NCBI GenBank assembly: GCA_011390755.1
Contig: JAABRU010000002.1
Coordinates: 62,001-126,000, forward strand
DNA length: 64,000 nucleotides
Origin: Desulfobacteraceae bacterium
GTDB taxonomy: Bacteria; Desulfobacterota; Desulfobacteria; Desulfobacterales; Desulfococcaceae
Reading direction: 5' to 3'
The notes under the pieces: model-generated
Told to the model about the DNA's origin: nothing
The model's input: the letters and a program-made list of their open reading frames with translations, nothing else
Databases searched by the model: none
Part shown: one piece after another, positions 1-10,551 of the stretch
Numbering within the stretch: the stretch's first letter is position 1
Layout of the letters: the number at the start of each line of letters is the position of its first letter
Position numbers and translations under genes: made by a program

Positions 1-1805
1 ATATAAGATCACAGCACCAGGCGGTCTCTGTTACACCGGTTCCGCGGAATGGAAGCATCCCCCTGTCTTTCGGGCAGGAACGTTTGTGGTCTGTTGAGCA
101 GATGCAGCCCGGAACCGCTGTCCATAACCTGCGCGCGGTATTTTACCTCAATGGTCCGCTTAACGCGGCGATTCTGGAAAAGAGTTTGCAAAAGATTGTG
201 CAGCGACATGAAATTCTGCGAACCTCATTTCCTGCTGTGAATGGGCAGCCGGTTCAGATCATTTCAGAAAATACTGATTTTCACCTGCCGGTCTCAGATA
301 TGGTAAAACTTCCTGAACAGCAGCAGGAAAAAGAGATGCTGCGGCTGGCTGCGGAAGAAGCACAGCAACCTTTTGATGTAAGATCCGGATCACTTTTACG
401 GATAAAACTTCTGCGCCTGTCCCCGGAAAAACATGTGCTCATCAGGACGGTACATCATATTATATTTGACAGATGGTCTGACAGTGTGTTTATGCGGGAA
501 CTGGCATCGCTTTACAATGCATTCTCTGACGGAAAGCCTTCGCCGCTTCCGGATATGCCTGTCCAGTATGCAGACTTTGTCCAATTCCAGCGCAGACACC
601 TGGAAGGTGAAGTGCTGAAAACCCGAATTGCCTACTGGAAGCAGCAGTTAAACGGCAAACCTTCCCTGTCCGCACCTCAACTGCCCGCAGACTATCCTTT
701 TTCAGGGGTTTCAGGGGTTTCAGGGGTTTCAGGGGTTTCAGGGGCTTCAGGGGGCCTGAGCTATAAAGGCGCGTCTCAGTTCCTGATGTTATCCGAATCT
801 CTGAGCAGTGCTCTTACAAAACTGAGTTACCGGGAAGGGCTTTCCCTGTATGTTGTTTTGCTGGCAGTTTTTAAAATATTACTCTGCCGGTATTCAGGGC
901 ATGAGGATATTGTGGTATGCTCGCCAGTTGCCGGCCGGAACCGGGTTGAAACAAAAAATCTTATCGGATATTTCAATAATCTTATTCTCATGAGAACCTG
1001 GCTGGGGGGAAATCCGAATTTCCGGGAACTGGCAAACCGGGTCGGCAAAGTGGTCGCAGATGCTCATGAGCATCAGGATTTACCGCTTCAGCATCTGGCA
1101 GAATCGCTGAATATACCCGGCACCATTTTTTCCCGTGCCGCATTTGCCCTGCAGAATGTCCCGGCCCATCCCCTGAAAATGGCAGATATCAGTGTGGAGC
1201 ACATGGATATTGAAGAAGGAACAGCAAATTTTGATATATTCCTGTCCATGAAAAAAAAGGGGGACAAATTAAAAGGAATTCTGCGCTACAAAACGGATAT
1301 TTTTAAAGAAAATACAATTATCCGACTGCTGGAAAATTTTAGAATTCTGCTTGGGGAAATCGTCCGTAATCCGGAAATACATCTTTCAGACCTGCCGCGT
1401 TTCAGTGAGGAAAAACCGTTTCAGGCATTTCATCAGCCTGAAAAACCTGATGATACAGCTCCGGGGAAAAAGATTGAACAGACAATTGCAAATGTCTGGA
1501 AAGAAGCACTTCAGGTGGACAAAGTGGGCATCCATACCCGTTTTTCCGATATTGGCGGCGGTTCGCTTACCCTGGTCAGGATATGCAGCAGACTGCGGGA
1601 AGTACTGGGCCGGGAAATTTCAGTGGCAGAATTATTTAAATATCCGACCATAAGCGGGATGGCGCGCTATCTCAGCAGTCCCGGCAAAGAAAACAATGAA
1701 GAACAAAGTGACTGCAGACAGATTCATGAGCGCAGTCAAAAACAGAAACAGGCAATCATGCGGCAAAGACAGCGGAAAATACGAAGGATAAAATCAGATG
1801 AATGA
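1..1805 (+). CDS. NRPS condensation domain + carrier protein (5'-truncated; continues upstream of window)
   Basis: Frame is open to base 3 and reads ...IPLSFGQERLWSVEQMQPG (C1-like motif). HHIIFDRWS matches HHxxxD. C-terminal carrier motif FSDIGGGSLTLVRICSRLREVLG. Confidence 0.88.
   Translation, partial: IRSQHQAVSVTPVPRNGSIPLSFGQERLWSVEQMQPGTAVHNLRAVFYLNGPLNAAILEKSLQKIVQRHEILRTSFPAVNGQPVQIISENTDFHLPVSDMVKLPEQQQEKEMLRLAAEEAQQPFDVRSGSLLRIKLLRLSPEKHVLIRTVHHIIFDRWSDSVFMRELASLYNAFSDGKPSPLPDMPVQYADFVQFQRRHLEGEVLKTRIAYWKQQLNGKPSLSAPQLPADYPFSGVSGVSGVSGVSGASGGLSYKGASQFLMLSESLSSALTKLSYREGLSLYVVLLAVFKILLCRYSGHEDIVVCSPVAGRNRVETKNLIGYFNNLILMRTWLGGNPNFRELANRVGKVVADAHEHQDLPLQHLAESLNIPGTIFSRAAFALQNVPAHPLKMADISVEHMDIEEGTANFDIFLSMKKKGDKLKGILRYKTDIFKENTIIRLLENFRILLGEIVRNPEIHLSDLPRFSEEKPFQAFHQPEKPDDTAPGKKIEQTIANVWKEALQVDKVGIHTRFSDIGGGSLTLVRICSRLREVLGREISVAELFKYPTISGMARYLSSPGKENNEEQSDCRQIHERSQKQKQAIMRQRQRKIRRIKSDE
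701..754 (+). repeat. 9-bp in-frame tandem repeat (ttcaggggN x6) coding (GVS)n in the C domain
   Basis: Four identical ttcaggggt units, then ttcaggggc and ttcaggggg; encodes GVSGVSGVSGVSGASGG. Confidence 0.95.
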
Positions 1806-4800
1806 ATTGGAAACTCAGGAATACTCCTATGATATAGCCATAATCGGTATGGCCGGCCGTTTTCCGGGGGCTAAGAATGTTGATGAATTTTGGGAAAATA
1901 TCCGGGACGGTGTTGAGTCCATTACTTTTTTCAGCGATGAGGATGCCCTGGCCGCAGGTGTAAACCCTGAATTACTGAAAAAGCCTGATTTTGTCAAAGC
2001 ACACGGCATACTGGATGATGTTGAAATGTTTGATGCCTCATTTTTTGACATGTCCCCCAGAGATGCCGGATTTCTGGATCCCCAGCACCGTATATTTCTG
2101 GAATGTGCATGGGAGGCTTTGGAAAATGCAGGTTATGATTCCGAAACATACAAAGGGCGCATTGGTGTTTTTGCAGGCACTTCTTTCAGCACCTATCTGC
2201 TCAGAAACATACTTCCCAACAATCTGGTCAGTTTTCCCACTGCCGACCGCCTTGAAATGGCTTTAACCAACCATAAGGATACCATGCCCATGAGGGTTTC
2301 CTTTCACATGAACCTGACAGGACCGAGCATAAGTCTCGGAACAACATGCTCCACCTCACTGGTTGCGGTTCATCTCGCCTGTCAGAGCCTGCTTGGCTTT
2401 CAGAGTGACATGGTCATGGCAGGAGCCAGTTTTGTCCGGATTCCCCCCAAAGAAGGATATCTGTTTCAGGAAGGCATGATTTATTCGCCTGACGGACATA
2501 TCAGGACATTTGATGCAGACAGCAGGGGCATTGTGACCGGTGCCGGAGCGGGTATTGTTGTGATGAAGCGGCTGGAGGAAGCCATTGCCGACGGAGACTT
2601 TATTCACGCTGTTATCAAGGCATCAGCAGTTAATAATGACGGTTCCACAAAAATAGGTTATACCGCACCGAGTGTGGACGGTCAGGCTGAAGCAATCTCG
2701 GAAGCAATTTCCCTGGCCGGTATTGATTCTGATTCAATATCGTATATTGAAGCCCACGGCACGGGCACCGAGCTGGGGGATCCTGTTGAAATAGCTTCAA
2801 TGACCAAAGCTTTTCGTGCCACAGCCTCAGATCCCGGCACCCGGAAAAAGAATTTTTGCGCTGTGGGTTCATCCAAACCCAATATCGGACATCTTAACCA
2901 TGCATCCGGTATGGCAGGTCTTATAAAGACGGTTATGGCACTGAAACACAGGCAGCTGCCCCCCAGCATCAACTTTAAAAAACCCAATCCCAAAATTGAC
3001 TTTGACAGCAGTCCCTTTTATGTCAACAGCACCTTAAAGGAATGGCAGACCGGCGGGACTCCCCGGCGCGCCGGGGTCAATGCTTTTGGTATCGGAGGCA
3101 CAAATGCCCATATTGTCCTGGAAGAAACCCCTGCACAGGCCCCCCCGGAAAAATCACGCGGCTGCCATCTGCTTGTGATTTCAGCAAAAACAGCCGCTGC
3201 TCTTGAAGCAGCAACTTCCAACCTGATCGGACATTTCAAAAAATATCCTGATATCAATCTTGCTGACGCGGCTTACACCCTGCAGATGGGCCGCAGGGCT
3301 TTTAACTACCGCAGGATGCTGGTCTGCCGGGATAGGGAGGAGGCGGTAAACAGTTTGGAAATCCGGGACCCGGAAAAAGTTTTTAATGCCTTCCGAAAGT
3401 CAGCGCGTCCTGTGGTTTTTATGTTTTCAGGGCAGGGATCCCAGTACATGAATATGGCCCTGGAATTGTATAATAGGGAACCGGAATTCAGGGAACAGAT
3501 TGATTATTGTTCCAAAATCCTCAAACCCCATATCGGACATGATCTGCGTCATCTGCTCTACCCGGGTATTGCAGAAGCAGAAGAAGCCGCACAGCAGTTG
3601 GAACAGACAGGGATTGCCCAGCCCGCGCTTTTTGTTGTTGAATATGCCCTGGCGCGGCTGTGGATGCAATGGGGGGTTCAGCCTGCGGCCATGATTGGTC
3701 ACAGTATCGGTGAATATACTGCTGCGTGTCTGGCCGGCGTGTTTTCTCTTGAAGACGCACTGCTGCTGGTGGCTGCAAGGGCAAAAATGATGCAGCAGAT
3801 GCCCCCGGGAAAAATGCTTGCTGTTTCGCTTCCTGCACAGGAGATTGAACCTTTGCTGGCAGGCGGCAGTCTTTCCCTGGCAGTGATCAACGGGCCCTCC
3901 CGGTGCGTGCTTGCAGGAAAAGAAGATGCCGTAAAAGCATTGCAGCAGCAACTGAACCAAAAAGGAATTGTATGCGGTCTTCTGCATACTTCCCATGCCT
4001 TTCATTCGGAAATGATGGAACCCGTTGTAAAACCATTTAGCGAACATCTGGGAAAAATTGTTCTGAACCCGCCGAAAATACCTTATCTGTCAAATCTTAC
4101 CGGTACATGGATTACAGATGAACAGGCTGTAAATCCGGGCTATTGGTCCCAACATCTGCGAAACACGGTACGCTTTGGGGACGGACTGAAAAAATTATTA
4201 CAGGATCCCGGGCAGATTCTGCTGGAGGTCGGCCCCGGCCGTACGCTGAGTACATTGGCACAGCAGCATCCGGATAAAAATCCCGGTCAGCCTGTACTCA
4301 CTTCCGTACGCCATCCCCTGGAAAATCATTCGGATTCAGCCTTCCTGCTGAATGCCCTTGGCAGGCTCTGGCTGGCAGGGGCCGGGACAGACTGGTCAGG
4401 ATTCTATAAAAATGAACACCGCCGGCGTATTCCCCTGCCGACATATCCTTTTGAACGCAGATATTACTGGATTGATGCACCAAAACCGGCAGGTCATTCC
4501 CCTGCACCGGCACAAATGTCATGGGAAAAAAAACCGGAAACAGAACAGAAAGAAGAAGATAATTCATCATTCTTTTTCGGCCCCAAAATGACTTCCCGTA
4601 CTGCTCCGGGGAATGAAAAAGAAAATAAAATCGCAGGAGCATGGAATGAGGTTCTGGGCCTAAGGCAGACAGGAATCCACGATAATTTTTTTGAACTTGG
4701 CGGGAACTCCCTGACAGCAAGCAAACTGGTTGCCCGGCTATGTGAAATATTTCAGACAGAACTGTCTGTCCGGGATTTTCTGAATGCTCCGACCATTGCC

Positions 4801-5679
4801 GGGACAGCCGGCCTGATTAAGACAGGTGATTCGGATCAGGATACTTCCGGTATCCCCGGAACGCCCCCGCTTGCCCCCTGCCTGATCAGAATTCAATCCG
4901 GCAGTCATTTAAAAAAACCTTTGTTCCTGGTGCATCCCATAGACGGTATGGTTCTTTTCTACCGGGAAATGTCCTCCTGCCTTGCACCCGGCAGACCTGT
5001 TTACGGATTCCAGGCCCGGGGACTGGAAGGGGAGGCCGAGCCTTTTGGCCGGATTGAAGATATGGCCGCGCATTATATCAGATCCATGCGCAGTATTCAG
5101 CCGGAAGGCCCTTATTTTATAGGCGGAACTTCATTTGGCGGCATTGTTGCTTTTGAGATGGCACAGCAGTTACATGCACAGGGCCGGGCAGTGGAACTGC
5201 TGTTTCTCATTGATTCCCCGGTTCCGGGCAAAAGGCTGTTTCATCTGGATAATGATGCTGACATGCTCGTGTTTATTGCTGAAAATATTTTAAAAATGGA
5301 AAAAAATTTCATATCTGCCGCGGATTTGCTGAACCTGAGTCCTGAAGCACAGATAGACTGTATCCTGGAAAAAGCGAAAACCCGCGGACAGCTTCCGGGC
5401 GATGTTGAATCATTTCAGCTGCAGCAGATATTCAATGTATGTAAGTCCAACGAAAAAGCCATGCGAAACTATGTCCCCGGCATATATCCCGGAAGATTTC
5501 TCTATTTCCGTGCCCGGGAACCCTGGGAAAAAGACAAACCGTATCATCCGGAACATTTTTGGACAGACCTTGCCGGAGGCGGAATTGAAATCAATACTGT
5601 TCCCGGAAACCATGTCAGCATGAATTATCTGCCTTATGTCCGCACCATCACGGAACGGCTTGAAATTTTAATCAGATAA
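1798..5679 (+). CDS. Type I polyketide synthase module KS-AT-ACP-TE
   Basis: KS: IAIIGMAGRFPGA, TCSTSLVAVHLACQSL, EAHGTGTELGDP, NIGHLNHASG. AT: FSGQGSQY, GHSIGEY, HAFH. ACP: FFELGGNSLTASKL. TE: GGTSFGG. No KR/DH/ER motifs recognised. Confidence 0.93.
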   Translation: MNELETQEYSYDIAIIGMAGRFPGAKNVDEFWENIRDGVESITFFSDEDALAAGVNPELLKKPDFVKAHGILDDVEMFDASFFDMSPRDAGFLDPQHRIFLECAWEALENAGYDSETYKGRIGVFAGTSFSTYLLRNILPNNLVSFPTADRLEMALTNHKDTMPMRVSFHMNLTGPSISLGTTCSTSLVAVHLACQSLLGFQSDMVMAGASFVRIPPKEGYLFQEGMIYSPDGHIRTFDADSRGIVTGAGAGIVVMKRLEEAIADGDFIHAVIKASAVNNDGSTKIGYTAPSVDGQAEAISEAISLAGIDSDSISYIEAHGTGTELGDPVEIASMTKAFRATASDPGTRKKNFCAVGSSKPNIGHLNHASGMAGLIKTVMALKHRQLPPSINFKKPNPKIDFDSSPFYVNSTLKEWQTGGTPRRAGVNAFGIGGTNAHIVLEETPAQAPPEKSRGCHLLVISAKTAAALEAATSNLIGHFKKYPDINLADAAYTLQMGRRAFNYRRMLVCRDREEAVNSLEIRDPEKVFNAFRKSARPVVFMFSGQGSQYMNMALELYNREPEFREQIDYCSKILKPHIGHDLRHLLYPGIAEAEEAAQQLEQTGIAQPALFVVEYALARLWMQWGVQPAAMIGHSIGEYTAACLAGVFSLEDALLLVAARAKMMQQMPPGKMLAVSLPAQEIEPLLAGGSLSLAVINGPSRCVLAGKEDAVKALQQQLNQKGIVCGLLHTSHAFHSEMMEPVVKPFSEHLGKIVLNPPKIPYLSNLTGTWITDEQAVNPGYWSQHLRNTVRFGDGLKKLLQDPGQILLEVGPGRTLSTLAQQHPDKNPGQPVLTSVRHPLENHSDSAFLLNALGRLWLAGAGTDWSGFYKNEHRRRIPLPTYPFERRYYWIDAPKPAGHSPAPAQMSWEKKPETEQKEEDNSSFFFGPKMTSRTAPGNEKENKIAGAWNEVLGLRQTGIHDNFFELGGNSLTASKLVARLCEIFQTELSVRDFLNAPTIAGTAGLIKTGDSDQDTSGIPGTPPLAPCLIRIQSGSHLKKPLFLVHPIDGMVLFYREMSSCLAPGRPVYGFQARGLEGEAEPFGRIEDMAAHYIRSMRSIQPEGPYFIGGTSFGGIVAFEMAQQLHAQGRAVELLFLIDSPVPGKRLFHLDNDADMLVFIAENILKMEKNFISAADLLNLSPEAQIDCILEKAKTRGQLPGDVESFQLQQIFNVCKSNEKAMRNYVPGIYPGRFLYFRAREPWEKDKPYHPEHFWTDLAGGGIEINTVPGNHVSMNYLPYVRTITERLEILIR

Positions 5680-5692
5680 AGAGTTACTGTTT

Positions 5693-6724
5693 ATGAACTT
5701 ATTAAATGGGACAGATCCTTCTGATCCGACTTCCCCCCAGAAAAAGATACTGCAGATGTGCAGTGGTTTTTTTGTTTCTCAGTCTATATTTATTGCAGCA
5801 AAATTAGGTATCGCAGATTTGCTCGCCAGGGGATCAAAACACTGTGATGATTTGGCAGAAGAAACCGGCATTCACAGTGATTCTCTTTACCGTTTCATGA
5901 GAGCACTGTCCGGTATAGGCGTTTTTTCCGAAACAGGGCCCAAATATTTTGCACTGACTCCTTTGGCTGCATGCCTGCAGAGCAATGAACCCGGTTCTTT
6001 GAAAAATTATATCATATTTCAGGGGGAATATATCTGTAGCTGCTGGAGAGAGCTGCTTTATAGCCTAAAGACAGGTAAAAGTGCATCAGAACATATATAT
6101 GGCATGAATATGTTTCAATATTTTGAACAAAATAAAGAAGCAGGCAGCATTTTCCATCAGGCTATGGCAGAATTATTGGCAATACAGAATGATGCAATCC
6201 TGCCTGCCTATGATTTTTCTTCCATAGAAACACTTACAGATGTCGGCGGCGGTCAGGGGCATTTTTTATCAGAACTTCTTCTGCAATATCCGAATATGAA
6301 AGCTGTCCTGTTTGACATCCCGCAGGTAATTGAAAAAGCAGAAGCCTTTCTCGAAGAGGCATCTGTTGGGAAACGCTGCGAGCTGATACCCGGAAGTTTT
6401 CTTGACTTTGTACCGGCAGGAACAGATGCTTATCTGCTCAAGCATGTCATTCATAACTGGGATGACCAAAACGCCCTCAGAATTCTTCAAAACTGCCGTA
6501 AAGCTATGGCAGGAAAGGGACGTTTACTGGTTATTGAAGCGGTTATTTCCGAAAATACTCCCTGGAGAAGCAAATTTAAAGATCTGGATATGATGCTGGT
6601 ATTTTCAGGTCGGACGCGCACAGAGGAGGAATTTCAAAACCTGTTTGAATCTTCCGGTTTCAAACTGGCAAAAATTTTTCCGACAAATTCGGTAATAAGT
6701 ATAATTGAAGGAACTGCTGCATAG
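5693..6724 (+). CDS. SAM-dependent O-methyltransferase (Methyltransf_2-like)
   Basis: DVGGGQGHFLSELLLQYPNMKAVLFDIPQVIEKA and LLKHVIHNWDDQNALRILQNCR. Confidence 0.88.
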   Translation: MNLLNGTDPSDPTSPQKKILQMCSGFFVSQSIFIAAKLGIADLLARGSKHCDDLAEETGIHSDSLYRFMRALSGIGVFSETGPKYFALTPLAACLQSNEPGSLKNYIIFQGEYICSCWRELLYSLKTGKSASEHIYGMNMFQYFEQNKEAGSIFHQAMAELLAIQNDAILPAYDFSSIETLTDVGGGQGHFLSELLLQYPNMKAVLFDIPQVIEKAEAFLEEASVGKRCELIPGSFLDFVPAGTDAYLLKHVIHNWDDQNALRILQNCRKAMAGKGRLLVIEAVISENTPWRSKFKDLDMMLVFSGRTRTEEEFQNLFESSGFKLAKIFPTNSVISIIEGTAA

Positions 6725-6783
6725 CAGCTGAAATTACATACCCCGGAATAATTATCTTACACACTGCAGATACAGGAAAAAGC

Positions 6784-7941
6784 ATGATTATCAACAGGGC
6801 AGTACGAAAAAGAAGTATCCTTATCAAACCGGTCGGTTCGTTCTGCAATTTGCAGTGTGACTATTGCTTTTATCTTGAAAAGCACCGGCTGTACGAAGGA
6901 CCTTCTTCAAAACACCGAATGAGCGATGCCACTGTGGAAAAACTTGTTAAAGACATGTTTGACTGTTCAGATGCGCCCACATTTATCTGGCACGGCGGCG
7001 AACCGACGCTCATGGGGCGGGAATTTTTTGTAAAAGCTGCTGCGATTCAACGGTATTACGCAAAAGGCAGGCCCTATTCAAACGCGATTCAGACCAACGG
7101 AACTCTGTTAAATGAAGAATGGGCTCTGTTTTTTAAAAACGAAAATTTTCTGGTTGGAATATCTCTTGACGGACCGGAACACATACATGATCTCTACCGT
7201 AAAGACAAACAGGGCAGCGGAACATTTCTCCAGGTGTTTGAAAAAGCCAAAATGCTTTTAAATAAGGGAGTTCCTCTCAATGTTCTGGCTGCTGTGAATA
7301 ATTATTCAGTAAAATATCCTGAAAAAATTTATAAATTCTTTGTAAAAAACAAATTCACCTTTATGCAGTTTGCCCCGGTTGTGGAAAGCGATCCGCAAAA
7401 TCCGGGATCTGCTGCTCCCTATTCGGCAGATGCCCGAGATTATGGAATTTTTCTCAATCGTCTGTTTAAACTCTGGGTCAGGGATTTTGATTTTAAAAAT
7501 CTGAAGCAGAAAACATCCGTCCGTTTTTTTGATGCCCTGATTAAAAAATATGTTGGAATGACTCCGGATCACTGCATTTTTCAAAAAATCTGCGGCAATT
7601 CCCTGGTTGCAGAACACAACGGGGATCTGTTCTCATGCGACTATCTTGTTTCAAAAGATACTTATGTGGGCAATGTGCATGAAATATCATTGGGGAAGGC
7701 ATTTCTCTCAGAGTCCCATATTGCTTTCAGCAGACGCAAAGCAGCGTTCGGGGCAGAGTGTCAGGCATGCCGCTGGCTGGATTTATGTTACGGTGGATGT
7801 ATTAAAGATCGTATTCGCGATCCATGTGATGAGGGGCAGAATCATTTTTGCAAGTCCTATAAAATCTTTTTTAAACAGGCAGATAAACAGCTTACAAAAT
7901 TTGCGGAACTGTATCGGCAATTTTATATGAATAATAACTAA
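6784..7941 (+). CDS. Anaerobic sulfatase-maturating enzyme, radical SAM/SPASM
   Basis: CNLQCDYCFYLEK (CxxxCxxC), FIWHGGEPTLMG, IQTNGTLL, C-terminal SPASM cysteines CQACRWLDLCYGGCIKDR; a sulfatase gene follows. Confidence 0.9.
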   Translation: MIINRAVRKRSILIKPVGSFCNLQCDYCFYLEKHRLYEGPSSKHRMSDATVEKLVKDMFDCSDAPTFIWHGGEPTLMGREFFVKAAAIQRYYAKGRPYSNAIQTNGTLLNEEWALFFKNENFLVGISLDGPEHIHDLYRKDKQGSGTFLQVFEKAKMLLNKGVPLNVLAAVNNYSVKYPEKIYKFFVKNKFTFMQFAPVVESDPQNPGSAAPYSADARDYGIFLNRLFKLWVRDFDFKNLKQKTSVRFFDALIKKYVGMTPDHCIFQKICGNSLVAEHNGDLFSCDYLVSKDTYVGNVHEISLGKAFLSESHIAFSRRKAAFGAECQACRWLDLCYGGCIKDRIRDPCDEGQNHFCKSYKIFFKQADKQLTKFAELYRQFYMNNN

Positions 7942-8389
7942 ATAACTGAAATATTTTTAAATGTTCTGAAATTCATATGGAAATATAAGCCCTCATTCAA
8001 AGCTGACAGAGCAGGAATACACTGTCAATGCCAATGAAGAGTCAGAAGCTTCGGATGAAGTAAAAACAGGGTATTATAAAATCAGACTTCCGGAACTGAC
8101 TTCATAAGCGGCTGATTTTACAGCACCGGATTTAACCCTTCATTCGCATTGTCAATATTAAAATCAATGCCGTTTCCGTAAGCAGAAAATCCCCCTCCCC
8201 CGGCGGGAGGGGGGAAACAGTGCTTTGTAATCAGCCGGATTTTTCACCCTCCCCCTGCCCCTCCCTGAGGGAGGGGAGTCTTAAGGAAACAGCATTGATA
8301 TTAAAATGACGGGTATGCAGCATCCTGAAATTTTATCCGGGGGAGATGCAGGGTGTATTGCATACGCGCCAGGTATGAGTACTAAGCAC

Positions 8390-8562
8390 CAATGGCAGTA
8401 AGTTAAGGGCGAAGGAGTCCCGAACGTTCGGCGGAGCGTTCGACTGAGCTCACGCCGAAGTCTCACGTCAAGACCTGAAAGTTTGGGACACTGAAATAAT
8501 TCGGAAAATACGGCCAACCTTTCAGTTTGGCACTCCAAAAATTCCTTAACCTGATGGCATTG
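8390..8562. mobile_element. MITE-like element, family A (caatggc...ttaag TIR), ~11-bp flanking direct repeat
   Basis: Flanked by gtactaagcac (8379-8389) and gtactaagcag (8563-8573); TIR ends caatggcagtaagttaag / cttaacctgatggcattg. Confidence 0.75.
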
Positions 8563-8650
8563 GTACTAAGCAGCACCCGTGCGAAAATATATAATATTTT
8601 TTGCAGGTGCGTTTTTCAAACACATTAACATCTTATAACGAAAGGAACGC

Positions 8651-10399
8651 ATGATGAAGTTTAAAAAATGGGCAGTAATTTTGTTTGCATCCTTCACTTT
8701 GACTATGGGGTGCAGTGATGATGATGATGTTGCCACCGAAGTTCCGAAAGATCCTGAAAACACAACGCGTCCGCCCAATTATATCACTCTTCTGGTAGAT
8801 GACATGGGATTTTCTGATATTGGCATCAACGGAGGGGAAATTTCGACTCCGAACATTGACCAGCTGGCCAGTGAAGGAATTATTTTGGATGAATTTTATG
8901 CTGCTCCCACTTCAACCCCATCGCGCGGAATGCTGTTTACCGGAAAAGATAACCATCAGTCCGGTGTCGGCAACATGGCCGGATGGATTGCCGATCGTGA
9001 AGAACAGATCGGTCAGCCCGGGTATGAAGGTGTTTTGTCTCTGGAGGCCCTGCCGATTTCCGAGGTACTTCAGGGAAACGGATACGAAACCATGATAGTC
9101 GGCAAGTGGGACCTGGGGGAGGAGCCGGAATATTATCCAAGCAACAGAGGGTTTGACAAAACCTTTGTACTTCTTCCGGGCGGAGATACCCATTATCTTT
9201 CCGATGAGAACGGAAATGTTCTCTCAAGCCAGCCGCCTGCTGCGTATGCCAGATTAGGCAGGGAAAGCCTTTATAATGAGAACGGTCAGGAATTCAAAGA
9301 CTTCCCACCCCATGCCTATTCATCAACCTATTATACCGACAAAGCAATCGGGATGCTGGATACGCGGGACAAAAATAAACCCTTCTCTCTGCATGTCTGC
9401 TACATTGCACCCCATGCCCCGTTTCAGGCACCGCCGGAGGTTACAGAAAAATATATTGATGTCTATGCCAAAGGATGGGATGTCATTCGCCAGGAACGTT
9501 TTGCACGTCTTAAGGAACTGGGCGCTATTTCACAGGATGCCTTACAACCCCCCAGACCTGACAGTGTGACTGCCTGGAATGATCTTTCTGAAGAAGAGCG
9601 CAAGATTGAAATCAAGCGAATGGCAATTTATGCAGCAATGATTGAAATCCTGGATGATAATATCGGACGTCTGGTTAAGCATCTCAGGGAAATCGGCGAA
9701 TATGACAATACAGTAATCTTTTTCATGTCTGATAATGGTGCTGCTTTTCTGGAGGCCGGTTCACCGGCTAAACAAAAATATGTTTCTGAAAATTTCACAG
9801 GACTTGAGAACTATGAAAATATGGGAGGCCCCACTTCATTCATCAGCGCCAATGAAGGCTGGGCAATGGTCAGTAATGTACCCTTTACAAGGTATAAAGG
9901 AGATACCTATGAAGGCGGTATTCATACCGCAGCATTTGTCCATTATCCCCAATCAAAAGTATCAGGTGTGAAAACCGACCGTCTCACTTCAATTATGGAT
10001 ATTGGTGCGACTATGCTGGATATGGCAGATATTCAATATCCGGATGCCTACAAAAACAAAGTCAATATTCCACTGCAGGGTGTTTCAATGGCAGCATTGT
10101 TTGACGGAGAACTTTCTGCTGATCCGACTCGCTGGCTCGCCTGGGAACTGGATGGTCTCAAAGGCCTGCGTGCAGGTGACTGGGCTCTTTCCCAAAAATG
10201 GAATGATGAAACATCATGCTGGGATGAAAACTGGAATCTGTATAATCTGGCAAATGATCCCTTTGAAACCACAAATCTTGCGGAAACAGAACCTGAAAAA
10301 TTGCAGGAGCTGCAATCTCTCTATGATATATATGTTGAAGAAAACGGTGTTATTGAGGTGGATCCCTGTCCATATGGGGAGGAAGACCGTGTTTCTTAA
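8651..10399 (+). CDS. Arylsulfatase, Ser-type, predicted lipoprotein
   Basis: STPSRGMLFTG matches [C/S]xPSRxxLxTG with Ser (tca 8912-8914). N-terminus ...FTLTMGC is lipobox-like. LVDDMGFSDIGINGGEISTPNIDQLASEG. Confidence 0.92.
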   Translation: MMKFKKWAVILFASFTLTMGCSDDDDVATEVPKDPENTTRPPNYITLLVDDMGFSDIGINGGEISTPNIDQLASEGIILDEFYAAPTSTPSRGMLFTGKDNHQSGVGNMAGWIADREEQIGQPGYEGVLSLEALPISEVLQGNGYETMIVGKWDLGEEPEYYPSNRGFDKTFVLLPGGDTHYLSDENGNVLSSQPPAAYARLGRESLYNENGQEFKDFPPHAYSSTYYTDKAIGMLDTRDKNKPFSLHVCYIAPHAPFQAPPEVTEKYIDVYAKGWDVIRQERFARLKELGAISQDALQPPRPDSVTAWNDLSEEERKIEIKRMAIYAAMIEILDDNIGRLVKHLREIGEYDNTVIFFMSDNGAAFLEAGSPAKQKYVSENFTGLENYENMGGPTSFISANEGWAMVSNVPFTRYKGDTYEGGIHTAAFVHYPQSKVSGVKTDRLTSIMDIGATMLDMADIQYPDAYKNKVNIPLQGVSMAALFDGELSADPTRWLAWELDGLKGLRAGDWALSQKWNDETSCWDENWNLYNLANDPFETTNLAETEPEKLQELQSLYDIYVEENGVIEVDPCPYGEEDRVS

Positions 10400-10551
10400 C
10401 AGCTAAAAAACATTATGCTATTACAGCAGTCCGTAAATTCGTCCCCCTCTTTCCTCCCGAATCCGGGAAGCAGGAGCTTGCGGGACCGGGGTTCCCGGGC
10501 CGGAGCCTGGAACCGGAAGGGGGACGGATTTAAAAAGTGATGTACTATAGT

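Noticed and set aside
7970-8107. Open stretch ...SPHSKLTEQEYTVNANEESEASDEVKTGYYKIRLPELTS*
   Set aside because: No start codon found in frame; could be a gene remnant, but there is no homology evidence.
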